From positions 1-64,000 of the forward strand of contig QCUL01000005.1 in NCBI GenBank assembly GCA_003210755.1: a DNA stretch of 64,000 bases. The letters are read 5' to 3'. The position numbers and the translations under genes were made by a program. The stretch is from Synechococcus sp. AG-679-C18 (GTDB taxonomy: Bacteria; Cyanobacteriota; Cyanobacteriia; PCC-6307; Cyanobiaceae). This document shows positions 45,205 to 53,263 of the stretch, one piece after another (positions within the stretch are counted from its first letter, which is position 1; every line of letters starts with the position of its first letter). Below the pieces are notes generated by a model. That model worked only from the letters and a program-made list of their open reading frames with translations. It was not told the DNA's origin and searched no databases.

Positions 45205-46337
45205 TGCTCACACAACCAGGGTGCAAGCTGAAGAGCGGCCAGGCTGTGGCCAGTGGCATTCCAGTGGCCATGACCGGGCTCTCCATCTGGGAATCCGTGC
45301 AAAAGGAGCTTTGGGTTTTGATCAACAGCCAGCTGCATTTCAGGGCCCAGAGATCGATAAGGGATGCCAGCGACCGTTAAAAGTTTGGCTAGCTGTTGCT
45401 CCTGACGAAATGGAACAGCTGGGCGCTCTTCCTCCTCTGGCCAGACCTGATCTGGCGTGGTTGTACTGATCACCAGCAACCGGGCTCCAGCGGCGCGCAC
45501 CTCCATTGCAAGCTGATTCACAAGCGCTTCTGTCATGGCCCAAGCTTCTGATGAAGCTTCAGGAGTGGGAGCCGGAGCCACTGATAATGACGGTGGAGTC
45601 ATGACCTGAGACTGCCTCCGCATCGCAGAAAAGCGGTTCTTGGCCTCATTGAGAACTTGCAGAAGACGGCTGTGATTCATCAGACCATCCAGCAGCTGAC
45701 CGGCGGGCGATGTACGAAAACGGAACGCGGCCGCTTCTCGAAAGCTGTTGTCCTGAATCAAAGCACCGTCTGCTCGCAATTCAAAACCAGGTCGATCCTC
45801 ACGGGGACCGGGCTGATTATCAGTGAAATCATTGCCTGGGTAAATGGCAAGAATCACGAGTGCAGGTTGAAAAGCCCGTGCCTGATATCGCCAAGTGAGC
45901 AACGCTTGGCCCGTTCCATAACCCCCGACTCCAAAATTAAGCAATTCCGCCTGACCACCTTTCAGCAAAGGACAAGAGGAGGAGCGATTGAGCTGGGCCT
46001 CCAAGATTCGGATCCATGTCTGCTGTTCCTCGACCTGTAAACCTTCTGTGAATGAATCCCCAAGAACAGCGATACGAAGGGTTTCACCAGCTGAATTGAG
46101 AGGTGGTAGAGCCCCCCGGAAACCAGCTGCGTTTATCGCAACCAATGACTGACCCTCCCGCGAATAAAGGCCACGGGCATAAGGCCGCAACCCATATCCC
46201 CTCTTGGAGTCAACGCGATAGAAAGCGGGATAACTCACCCCAACAACCCGCAAACCCACTTCCACCAGAAGCAGTGATACCACCACCGTGGAGGCAGCCA
46301 ACAAAAGATTGGAGAGCACACGAGGACAACGCATCAT
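45201..46337 (-). CDS. membrane-anchored SGNH/GDSL hydrolase-like protein
   Basis: An N-terminal signal-anchor (LLLAASTVVVSLLLVEVGLR, about 10-30) is followed by RIAVLGDSFTEGLQVEE, whose Ser is the nucleophile of the GDS(L) block, then FGVGGYGTGQAL (block II Gly) and ILAIYPGNDFTDN (block III Asn). The C-terminal DGEPGHGHWNATGHSLAA carries the Asp/His pair with D/G-x-x-H. All four SGNH residues are visible, so it is probably an active esterase or acyltransferase acting on exported glycan in the periplasm. There is an AGGA ribosome binding site before ATG 46337. Confidence 0.78.
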   Translation of the reverse strand: MMRCPRVLSNLLLAASTVVVSLLLVEVGLRVVGVSYPAFYRVDSKRGYGLRPYARGLYSREGQSLVAINAAGFRGALPPLNSAGETLRIAVLGDSFTEGLQVEEQQTWIRILEAQLNRSSSCPLLKGGQAELLNFGVGGYGTGQALLTWRYQARAFQPALVILAIYPGNDFTDNQPGPREDRPGFELRADGALIQDNSFREAAAFRFRTSPAGQLLDGLMNHSRLLQVLNEAKNRFSAMRRQSQVMTPPSLSVAPAPTPEASSEAWAMTEALVNQLAMEVRAAGARLLVISTTTPDQVWPEEEERPAVPFRQEQQLAKLLTVAGIPYRSLGPEMQLAVDQNPKLLLHGFPDGEPGHGHWNATGHSLAALQLAPWLCEQ

Positions 46338-46356
46338 CGATTCCTCAAAACCATCA

Positions 46357-46545
46357 CTAAGCCTCTAGCCAACCGCTGAAGAAACCCGGCACAACAATGT
46401 CAATCACCCCTCTAGACGGATACCAAGTCCGATGAGGGATCCTGTTTATAGAGAACGACAAAGACTTCAAGTGAATCCCAGACAACATGAAGCTCTTCAT
46501 TTTGCTCTCAATGATATCTTCAGAAGTAATTAATTTCATCGTCAT
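46357..46545 (-). CDS. possible 62-residue small protein coupled to the sugar transferase
   Basis: ATG 46545 overlaps the stop of the sugar-phosphate transferase (TAATG) and the frame ends 19 bases before the hydrolase gene. It encodes MTMKLITSEDIIESKMKSFM and ends in DIVVPGFFSGWLEA. The coupled start supports translation, but I recognise no domain. It could equally be the front of a lost gene. Confidence 0.3.
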   Translation of the reverse strand: MTMKLITSEDIIESKMKSFMLSGIHLKSLSFSINRIPHRTWYPSRGVIDIVVPGFFSGWLEA

Positions 46546-47879
46546 TAAGTTTGAGGTTCAGCTCCCTTAGCACTTAGCAAAAGACGAATTGTTTTCAAGA
46601 TGATCAGACCATCAAGAAGGACGCCTGCATTACGGATATAAAACAAGTCGAAACTCAGCTTCATTCGAGCATCCTCTGCACTTGCTCCATAGGGAAAGTT
46701 TACCTGTGCCCAACCACTGAGACCTGGTCTAATCCAATGCCTAATTCGATAGTGTGGGATCAAAGTTTCAAGATCAATTTCTAATTCCGGGCGCTCAGGC
46801 CTTGGACCAATCAAACTCAATTCTCCAGAAAGTACCCCAAACAATTGAGGTAGTTCGTCAACACGAAACCGTCTCATCACTGAACCAACCCTGGTTACCC
46901 GTGAATCATCGCGAGAGGACCATTGAGCACCCTCCGATTCAGCATCTTCTCGCATACTCCTAAATTTCCAAATTCTGATTTTTTCACCATAAATACCTGA
47001 ACGAAACTGCGTATAAAAGATAGAACCACCGTCGTCAAGTCTAATTAAAAGTATCACCAGTACCATCAATGGTGCTGTGAGCACAATTAACAACAAGGCT
47101 CCAATTACATCAATTAGACGCTTCAGGCGCCACCCAAACCGACCAGGCTGAATACTGAATCCTTCAGTAGCAATAAACCAGCGCTGATCAATCAATTCAG
47201 GCGGCACGCGTTGCAATGCGATCTCACACCAATCAATCAGCGCACGAATCTGCATACCTTGCCCGCGTAATGAAAGCAAACGCTCTACCGCAACATCATA
47301 AAGATGGGAATGATCACTAATTGCAATCGTAATCTCACTCCATGACCTCTCATGTTGGCCACTCTCCAGAAAGGTTTCGACTTCAGCTGCATTGAATAGT
47401 CGAGGAATTAAATCAGTATTTATAGGTCCGTTTAGTAACTCCTTTTCCAGCAGAGATCTCTCTTTGTCAGTGACAACTAAAATCCACTTAAGAGTGCGGC
47501 GCCTTGGGCGCAGAACGATCAACTGTCCTGCCAAAGACAATGACGACACCATCGTCAAAAGAGGCACAAGAAAACCGCGAAAACGGGTCCCCGCGTCGGT
47601 CACAACAAAAAACCAGCTGTGAAAAACAAAGACTCCGAGAACCACAAACACCACAAAGCCAAGACTCAATAGCTTCTGACCGAGCAATCCCGAAGACGAA
47701 CGAGCTGAGTAGCGCCCTAGCAGGTAAGAGGAACCAAGCCAGACCAACCCCATCACCAACAGGCCGAGGGTCAGACCAGGCCATGCGCCAAGGCGACGTG
47801 AATAAATCACGTTGTAGCTGGTAAAAATAACGATCAAATCCCAGAGCACAAGACTCGCCAACGCAAGTCGCGCCTGCAT
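46545..47879 (-). CDS. polyprenyl glycosylphosphotransferase (WcaJ/WbaP-type initiating sugar transferase)
   Basis: This enzyme transfers a sugar-1-phosphate to undecaprenyl phosphate and so starts glycan assembly. The N-terminal half has about four hydrophobic helices (LALASLVLWDLIVIF onward) and a variable soluble domain. The C-terminal half has the catalytic domain: RLIDVIGALLLIVLTAPLMV re-entrant helix, KFRSMREDAE, RRFRVDELPQLFGVLSGELSLIGPRPERPE and RHWIRPGLSGWAQV. ATG 47879 (MQARLALASLV) is preferred over 47924 because it gives the usual short N-terminus. An out-of-frame open frame covers 47488-47997 and is treated as a shadow. Confidence 0.86.
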   Translation of the reverse strand: MQARLALASLVLWDLIVIFTSYNVIYSRRLGAWPGLTLGLLVMGLVWLGSSYLLGRYSARSSSGLLGQKLLSLGFVVFVVLGVFVFHSWFFVVTDAGTRFRGFLVPLLTMVSSLSLAGQLIVLRPRRRTLKWILVVTDKERSLLEKELLNGPINTDLIPRLFNAAEVETFLESGQHERSWSEITIAISDHSHLYDVAVERLLSLRGQGMQIRALIDWCEIALQRVPPELIDQRWFIATEGFSIQPGRFGWRLKRLIDVIGALLLIVLTAPLMVLVILLIRLDDGGSIFYTQFRSGIYGEKIRIWKFRSMREDAESEGAQWSSRDDSRVTRVGSVMRRFRVDELPQLFGVLSGELSLIGPRPERPELEIDLETLIPHYRIRHWIRPGLSGWAQVNFPYGASAEDARMKLSFDLFYIRNAGVLLDGLIILKTIRLLLSAKGAEPQT

Positions 47880-48262
47880 CCATGGGGCTCTCCAGAGCAT
47901 CCAAAATCCCATCCAGCAAAACAAGTATCGCTGAGCGAGGCTTTAGTAGGAAATTCAACCACCGACAAAGCCTGATGTATTCCTTGTCATCCCTCACGAC
48001 TAACCCAATAGGCAGGCAGTTCAGAGTGTTGATAAATTTCCATCTCTCAAGCGCAGCGAGGACTTAACCCTGCCAGAAACAAGATTATCTCATCTCCAAT
48101 TATTTTACTAAAAAGACGTCTTTACAAGGCAACGTTCATCATATGTTTCCATACACAACCATTAACGCACAAAGAAAGCGCTAAATCTGAGCTCAAAAAG
48201 GTCTGATTTCAAATGATAACCAGCTAAGAGTCAAACCGAAGAACAGTAAAGTACACTTTTGC
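47880..48262 (-). other. intergenic region between sugar transferase and SGNH hydrolase genes
   Basis: About 380 bases with no convincing gene. It should hold the promoter of the sugar-transferase gene. The only structure noticed is a perfect 12-base palindrome AAAGACGTCTTT at 48112-48123, which could be an operator or chance; I see no strong terminator hairpin with a T-run. Confidence 0.4.
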
Positions 48263-49369
48263 TTAAAAATCTAGATATTTTTTAATTCGCGGAGTGAGCT
48301 TCTCAGCAATTCCTTTTGATCCTCGCGAGTTTGTATGGATCGCATCGCTAGAACCATAACGATTGTAGGGATTGTCCAAGAACAATGGCTCATAATAAAT
48401 ATTATTGTTGCCTTGCTTTTGCAGAGACTTAATTATTTTACCCGTATGCCTGTGAACCGCTAAAAGGTCTTCACATAGAAGATTTCTATGACTTGACCTA
48501 TAAAAATTATGATTTTCGAAGTAGCAATTTGGGTTAGACTGTCCAACAAAGATAATTTTTGCATGCGGCCAGGCTACCTTTGCAGATTCAATCAATCCGT
48601 TAAGTTTATTTGGGTACAGGCTTCGAAACAACCTTGCATTAGAGCTAATACTGGGAAATACTTGGGATTGAGAAGGAAGTTCATTCCCCTTGTAGTCAAA
48701 TAGATAATTATTATTCAATACCCATGAGGCCATATTCCCCTTGATCTCTCTTGCAAGCATTGCGAATGCACTATTGATTAAAAATTGGTCTTTCACTCCA
48801 ATTGAACGTGAATCTGGGTCAATGAAGTTGTTATTTTTGAATTCACCAAGAGTATAAACTGCATCATTATGACCATAATAGATAATAACCAATTCTGGGG
48901 TTAGGCTTTTAATTTGCTTTAACCAGAGGTCAACTGCAATCTTATTCCCTAAAAGAGTCTGGCCTGCTACACCAGCATTGATGACATCAACAGCTTTCGA
49001 AATTGACTGATTATTAATTGCATTTAAATTAGACTGAAGCTGTTCTGCCCAAGTAAGCCATTCAGGGACAGTATATTCAATTGCAGTTGATCCACCGATT
49101 ACCAAAACTTGCCTTAAGTTACCGCCTTTAGCCCTTCCACGAAAACCTTCTTTATTCCTATAAAAATTGACATTAACGTCCTCTCCCGTAAGACCGTGTG
49201 TTCGGAAGCTGTGGGTGCGTCCAGCTTGGCGGGATATTTCTGGAATTCGCTTGGCTGGATTTTGTTGCAGCCAATTTCCAAAAACTAACTCAAGGATTAG
49301 TGCCGTAGCCCCCAGCAATCCCACATTAATACAAATTAATTTCAGAAATTTCACTCTTATCAGATTCAA
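48263..49369 (-). CDS. SGNH-hydrolase-like membrane-anchored protein
   Basis: The 368-residue product has an N-terminal hydrophobic anchor (LKLICINVGLLGATALILEL), then RQVLVIGGSTAIEYTVPEW, where Ser occupies the nucleophile position of a GGST block, INAGVAGQTLLGN (block II), VIIYYGHNDAVYTL (block III with Asn) and SDAIHTNSRGSKGIAEKL with the terminal Asp-x-x-His. This is the DUF-type SGNH group of exopolysaccharide loci, likely an O-acyl hydrolase or transferase outside the cytoplasm. The start is TTG 49369, with GTG 49354 as an alternative. It is AT-rich and divergent from the carbamoyltransferase gene. Confidence 0.7.
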   Translation of the reverse strand: MNLIRVKFLKLICINVGLLGATALILELVFGNWLQQNPAKRIPEISRQAGRTHSFRTHGLTGEDVNVNFYRNKEGFRGRAKGGNLRQVLVIGGSTAIEYTVPEWLTWAEQLQSNLNAINNQSISKAVDVINAGVAGQTLLGNKIAVDLWLKQIKSLTPELVIIYYGHNDAVYTLGEFKNNNFIDPDSRSIGVKDQFLINSAFAMLAREIKGNMASWVLNNNYLFDYKGNELPSQSQVFPSISSNARLFRSLYPNKLNGLIESAKVAWPHAKIIFVGQSNPNCYFENHNFYRSSHRNLLCEDLLAVHRHTGKIIKSLQKQGNNNIYYEPLFLDNPYNRYGSSDAIHTNSRGSKGIAEKLTPRIKKYLDF

Positions 49370-49536
49370 ACTATTTGCAAGCAGATTAAATACAGCATCT
49401 TAGAGAAGAAGATAAGCATCTTGCGGATAGTTTCATTAGATAAAACAATCTGTAAATCACTTTTCAAGCCGCGCTGACACCGCTCTGCTCCTTACCAAAC
49501 CGCTCATGGGATACTGCACATTCAGACTAATTTTTG

Positions 49537-51399
49537 ATGCCGATCCTGGGGCTTTCTGCTTACTACCACGACAGTGCTTCGGCTCTGGTAGTGAATGGGG
49601 TAGCCGTAGCCGCAGCCCAGGAAGAACGGTTTAGCCGAAAGAAGCACGACGCTCGCTTCCCAGCGCAGGCGGTTCGCTACTGCCTTGAAAGCCAGGGATT
49701 AACCCTGGCTGAGATTGACTCGGTTGTGTACTACGAAAAACCACTACTCACTTTCGAGCGTTTACTAGAGACTTATCTCGGAGCTGCTCCGCGGGGAGGG
49801 CGCTCTTTTATCGCCGCGATGCAGGTTTGGCTCAAAGAAAAGCTCTTTCTCAAAACCGAGCTCAAAAAGCAGCTCAGAGCCGTTGCAGAAGCCATGGCAG
49901 TAGCTAAGGGCCAAGACGCCTCGGCGGATCTACCAGAGCTCTTGTTCAGCGAGCATCACCTCTCCCACGCCGGTGCGGCGTTTTATCCCAGCCCCTTCGA
50001 AACAGCGGCTGTGCTCTGCATGGATGGCGTTGGCGAGTGGGCAACGACGTCAGCGTGGATTGGCAACGGCAAGTCGATTGAACTCCTCTGGGAAATTAGC
50101 TTTCCTCACTCACTGGGGCTTCTCTATTCAGCATTCACTTATTACTGCGGATTTAAGGTCAATTCTGGTGAATACAAATTGATGGGTCTTGCTCCATACG
50201 GTGAACCCAAATATGTCAACAAGATCAAAGATAACCTGATCGACATTAAAAATGACGGGACATTCCGTCTGGACATTAGTTATTTCAAATATCACCGTGG
50301 ATTTCGCATGACAGGACGGAAGTTCCATCAATTATTTGGTAGTCCACCACGCAAAGGAGAGACAGAACTCACTCAGTTTCACATGGATCTAGCTGCATCT
50401 ATCCAAGTCGTAACGGAGGAGATTGTGCTGAAGTTGGCGAGATCACTCAGGCAAGAAACTGGCATCAAGAACTTATGTCTTGCCGGAGGTGTTGCACTCA
50501 ACTGCGTTGCCAACGGCAAACTTCTCCAAGAGAAGATCTTTGATGACATCTGGATCCAACCAGCAAGTGGAGATGCAGGTTCAGCCTTGGGAGCAGCACT
50601 GGTTGGCTGGCATCAGCATCAGGACCAAGCCAGACATGTCAACAAGAATGACTCCATGAAGGGCACCTACCTCGGCCCTGAGTTCAGCAATGAGGAGATC
50701 ACCCAATATCTCAATCAAATCAATGCACCTTTCCATACCCACAACGATCCTGAGTTGTTTGAGCAACTGGCAACAGAACTAGAAAAAGGTCTCGTAGTCG
50801 GTTGGTTCAATGGTCCGATGGAATTTGGGCCTCGTTCACTTGGTGCACGTTCAATTTTAGGCGATCCACGTAATCAGAAGATGCAGAGTGTGATGAACCT
50901 GAAGATCAAATATAGAGAAAGTTTCAGACCTTTTGCGCCTTCTATTCTGGAAGAGGAAGTCAGCAATCAGTTTGAAATGAATTCAAATAGCCCCTACATG
51001 CTTCTTGTTGCACCAGTGAAGAAAGAGCTATGCAAGCAAATGACAGAGGAGGAAAATAAACTATTTGGTATCGAAAAACTCAATATCCCAAGATCTTCAC
51101 TTCCTGCAATCACGCACGTTGATTACTCAGCAAGAGTGCAAACCGTGAACAGCAGAACCAACCCTCGTTACTACAATCTAATAAGCGCTTTCAATCAGAA
51201 GACAGGTTGTCCAACACTCGTTAATACTTCTTTCAACGTGAGAGGCGAACCAATTGTTTGCACACCTCAAGATGCCTATCGATGCTTTATGAGGACTGAG
51301 ATGGATGTCTTAGTGCTACAAAATCAGGTTCTCTTCAAGGCTGAGCAACCCAAGGCTGAGAAGGATGAGACCTGGATGCAAGAGTTTGAACTCGATTGA
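49537..51399 (+). CDS. NodU/CmcH-type O-carbamoyltransferase
   Basis: 620 residues from ATG 49537 (MPILGLSAYYHDSASALVV). The N-terminal ASKHA domain has SEHHLSHAGAAFYPSPFETA (the His-rich catalytic block) and AVLCMDGVGEWATTS; then GGVALNCVANGKL and, in the C-terminal YrdC-like domain, FGPRSLGARSILGDPRNQ and TSFNVRGEPIV. These enzymes transfer a carbamoyl group from carbamoyl phosphate, via an adenylate, to a hydroxyl, here probably of a glycan sugar. The order carbamoyltransferase, SxtJ-like, DUF5989 is also seen for sxtI-sxtJ-sxtK in saxitoxin clusters. The first ~550 bases are GC-rich and the remainder AT-richer. Confidence 0.88.
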   Translation: MPILGLSAYYHDSASALVVNGVAVAAAQEERFSRKKHDARFPAQAVRYCLESQGLTLAEIDSVVYYEKPLLTFERLLETYLGAAPRGGRSFIAAMQVWLKEKLFLKTELKKQLRAVAEAMAVAKGQDASADLPELLFSEHHLSHAGAAFYPSPFETAAVLCMDGVGEWATTSAWIGNGKSIELLWEISFPHSLGLLYSAFTYYCGFKVNSGEYKLMGLAPYGEPKYVNKIKDNLIDIKNDGTFRLDISYFKYHRGFRMTGRKFHQLFGSPPRKGETELTQFHMDLAASIQVVTEEIVLKLARSLRQETGIKNLCLAGGVALNCVANGKLLQEKIFDDIWIQPASGDAGSALGAALVGWHQHQDQARHVNKNDSMKGTYLGPEFSNEEITQYLNQINAPFHTHNDPELFEQLATELEKGLVVGWFNGPMEFGPRSLGARSILGDPRNQKMQSVMNLKIKYRESFRPFAPSILEEEVSNQFEMNSNSPYMLLVAPVKKELCKQMTEEENKLFGIEKLNIPRSSLPAITHVDYSARVQTVNSRTNPRYYNLISAFNQKTGCPTLVNTSFNVRGEPIVCTPQDAYRCFMRTEMDVLVLQNQVLFKAEQPKAEKDETWMQEFELD

Positions 51400-51401
51400 T
51401 C

Positions 51402-51794
51402 ATGAAAGAATCTATTTCTAAAAAACAACTTCGTGAATTCGGTTTCCTAATCGGGTTGGGATTCCCAATCTTAATCGGTTGGATATTACCCACCATTACT
51501 GGTCATGGATTTAGGGCATGGACCCTTTGGGTAGGCATACCTGGATTAATCCTTGGACTTACAATACCCCGATTTCTTTATTACCCATATAAAGCCTGGA
51601 TGGCACTTGGACATGCTCTTGGCTGGGTGAACAGCCATCTCATCCTCGGACTGGTTTTCGTTGTGGTCCTTCAACCAATTGCCTATATCATGCGCCTATT
51701 TAAGTATGATCCACTGAGAAAACGACGAAGAGGCGTAGAAACCTATAGAGAAATTAGACCAAACAATCACATCGAACTAACGCGCATCTTTTGA
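51402..51794 (+). CDS. SxtJ-like membrane protein
   Basis: 130 residues from ATG 51402 with two or three hydrophobic segments (FGFLIGLGFPILIGWILP, WTLWVGIPGLILGLTI, SHLILGLVFVVVLQPIAYIM) and the conserved LFKYDPLRKRR basic tail. This is the layout of the SxtJ family, always found next to carbamoyltransferases. Its function is unknown; a membrane partner that presents lipid-linked acceptors or holds the carbamoyltransferase at the membrane is a reasonable guess. It follows the carbamoyltransferase by two bases. Confidence 0.78.
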   Translation: MKESISKKQLREFGFLIGLGFPILIGWILPTITGHGFRAWTLWVGIPGLILGLTIPRFLYYPYKAWMALGHALGWVNSHLILGLVFVVVLQPIAYIMRLFKYDPLRKRRRGVETYREIRPNNHIELTRIF

Positions 51795-51797
51795 ACC

Positions 51798-51959
51798 ATG
51801 GAAGCATTTCTTGATCTCATCAAAGACATCTGGGACTTCATGAAAGTGCGAAAGAAATACTGGTTGGCACCCTTGATTATCACAATTGTCCTGATGGGAG
51901 CTCTTCTGGTGTTTACCCAAGGTTCTGTTGTCGCACCGTTTATTTACTCCATTTTCTGA
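51798..51959 (+). CDS. DUF5989 (SxtK-like) small membrane protein, 53 residues
   Basis: Too short for usual gene-length cut-offs, but convincing: ATG 51798, three bases after the SxtJ-like gene, encodes MEAFLDLIKDIWDFMKVRKK, then a single hydrophobic helix (LAPLIITIVLMGALLVF) and TQGSVVAPFIYSIF. This is the size and pattern (xxWxFxxxRKKYWLxP, then one helix, then QGSAVAPFIYxxF) of DUF5989 proteins, which sit beside SxtJ-like genes. The stop at 51959 lies two bases before the ligase-like gene. No enzymatic residue is seen; it is probably a structural membrane subunit. Confidence 0.85.
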   Translation: MEAFLDLIKDIWDFMKVRKKYWLAPLIITIVLMGALLVFTQGSVVAPFIYSIF

Positions 51960-51961
51960 CG

Positions 51962-53263
51962 GTGCTCATTCTCTTCTCGCAGAACATCAGCTCCCTTCTC
52001 AGAACATTGCGCCCTCTCGATGCGTTGCTCCCGATTAGCTTGGTCCTACAGCTAGACAAGTCTCAAAATTCTCTCAGTCTTGGCCTACTGCTGATCTGGA
52101 TTGTTCTGCGCTTCCTTGAGCCCGTTTTAATCAATAGATTTAGGCAAGACAGTCGACACGCAGGAACGGCCTATGCACTGTTTCTAGGGCTTTTGCTATT
52201 CCAGGCGCGGGCAATCGTGACCCGATCTGATCAGATCGGCATCAGCCAATACCTGATGGTGGCCCTGGGACTGGCTGTGGGCTTCTCACTCAGCCCAGAT
52301 GCTTGGCGCCGTCTTCTGCAATGGCTCAACCTCGCCACCTTGGCCATCAGCATCAGATTGTTGTCACACTTCCGGTTCGAACAAGACTGGTTAGGGGAAG
52401 TCAACCGCGAGGTCTTTGATGAGGGATACGGCAATATCAATCGCCTTGCGGTGGTGCTGTGTCTTCTCACCATCACTAGTTGGGCATCGGCACGATTAAG
52501 TCGCAGACGATTTTTTCAGATCCTCGGTGGATTAGGTGCCGGAGTGGGATACGTCACCTGTCTGTTCACTGAGTCCCGTATGGCAGCGATCGCCCCCTTG
52601 ACAGCTGTAATCGCCTGTTGGCTCATTCTTCATGGACATTCACTTCTGACGTCAAAAGCTCGAATGTCTAAGCCCTTGCTGATCGCTGCAGTGCTGATCC
52701 CCTTGGGCACCATTTGGACATTTGTGATCTTGCCCGACATCGACGTGGGTTTCTCCGGTGACAACACTCGGATGCGACTAATCCGCTGCTGGGCTGGATC
52801 CCTGTTCAGTGGAGAAAGCAGCTTGCTCTACGGAACTGGACACAGTCGTGAAAAAATCATGGCGCTGTGCTCAGACAAAAACATTGGCAATATTTCTGCC
52901 CATCTTCCTGGAGCAGCTGGCCACGCCCACAATGCGTATGTCCACCTCACCGCCTTACACGGTCTGTTCGGCATCGTGGCGATCTTGATGCTGATCTTGG
53001 TGATCAGCCGCGGCATGCTTCACCACCTGCGAATGGCACAGACCATTGGCAGCAAAGATACGACGCGATCATCGACAACCTTTTCCTGGGGGGAAGCCTG
53101 TCTTGGCTTCAATCTCACAATCCTGATCTGTTCATTAACCACAACAATTCACATTTACAATCACGTGAATCAACTCCTAATCGGCTTATTACTAGCGGCA
53201 TCGTTAGCTCCGTCTTTAACAGCACGAAACACGCGCCCTTCTTTGCCTCCTGAACCACTTTGA
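51962..53263 (+). CDS. O-antigen ligase/polymerase-like membrane protein (WaaL-type)
   Basis: Roughly 433 residues with about ten helices starting with LLPISLVLQLDKSQNSLSLG. A large loop carries GTGHSREKIMALCSDKN and AGHAHNAYVHLTALHGLFG; the His-x-His-Asn pattern before a helix is the conserved loop of the O-antigen ligase (Wzy_C) family. It probably joins finished glycan to a lipid or protein acceptor on the periplasmic side. GTG 51962 is the start, two bases after the DUF5989 gene. Its last 94 bases overlap the 3' end of the convergent membrane-protein gene. Confidence 0.75.
   Translation: MLILFSQNISSLLRTLRPLDALLPISLVLQLDKSQNSLSLGLLLIWIVLRFLEPVLINRFRQDSRHAGTAYALFLGLLLFQARAIVTRSDQIGISQYLMVALGLAVGFSLSPDAWRRLLQWLNLATLAISIRLLSHFRFEQDWLGEVNREVFDEGYGNINRLAVVLCLLTITSWASARLSRRRFFQILGGLGAGVGYVTCLFTESRMAAIAPLTAVIACWLILHGHSLLTSKARMSKPLLIAAVLIPLGTIWTFVILPDIDVGFSGDNTRMRLIRCWAGSLFSGESSLLYGTGHSREKIMALCSDKNIGNISAHLPGAAGHAHNAYVHLTALHGLFGIVAILMLILVISRGMLHHLRMAQTIGSKDTTRSSTTFSWGEACLGFNLTILICSLTTTIHIYNHVNQLLIGLLLAASLAPSLTARNTRPSLPPEPL

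Noticed and set aside
47488..47997. 169-codon minus frame starting MRDDKEYIRLCRW
   Set aside because: It overlaps the membrane part of the sugar-phosphate transferase in another frame and loses protein-like character after about 40 codons (Cys/Ser/Arg-rich).
48112..48123. Perfect palindrome AAAGACGTCTTT as an operator or terminator
   Set aside because: Too short and without a T-run for a terminator; no second copy or adjacent promoter elements found, so only mentioned.
49537..51959. Saxitoxin biosynthesis
   Set aside because: Only the carbamoylation block resembles sxt genes; no SxtA polyketide, amidinotransferase or dioxygenase genes are in the window.
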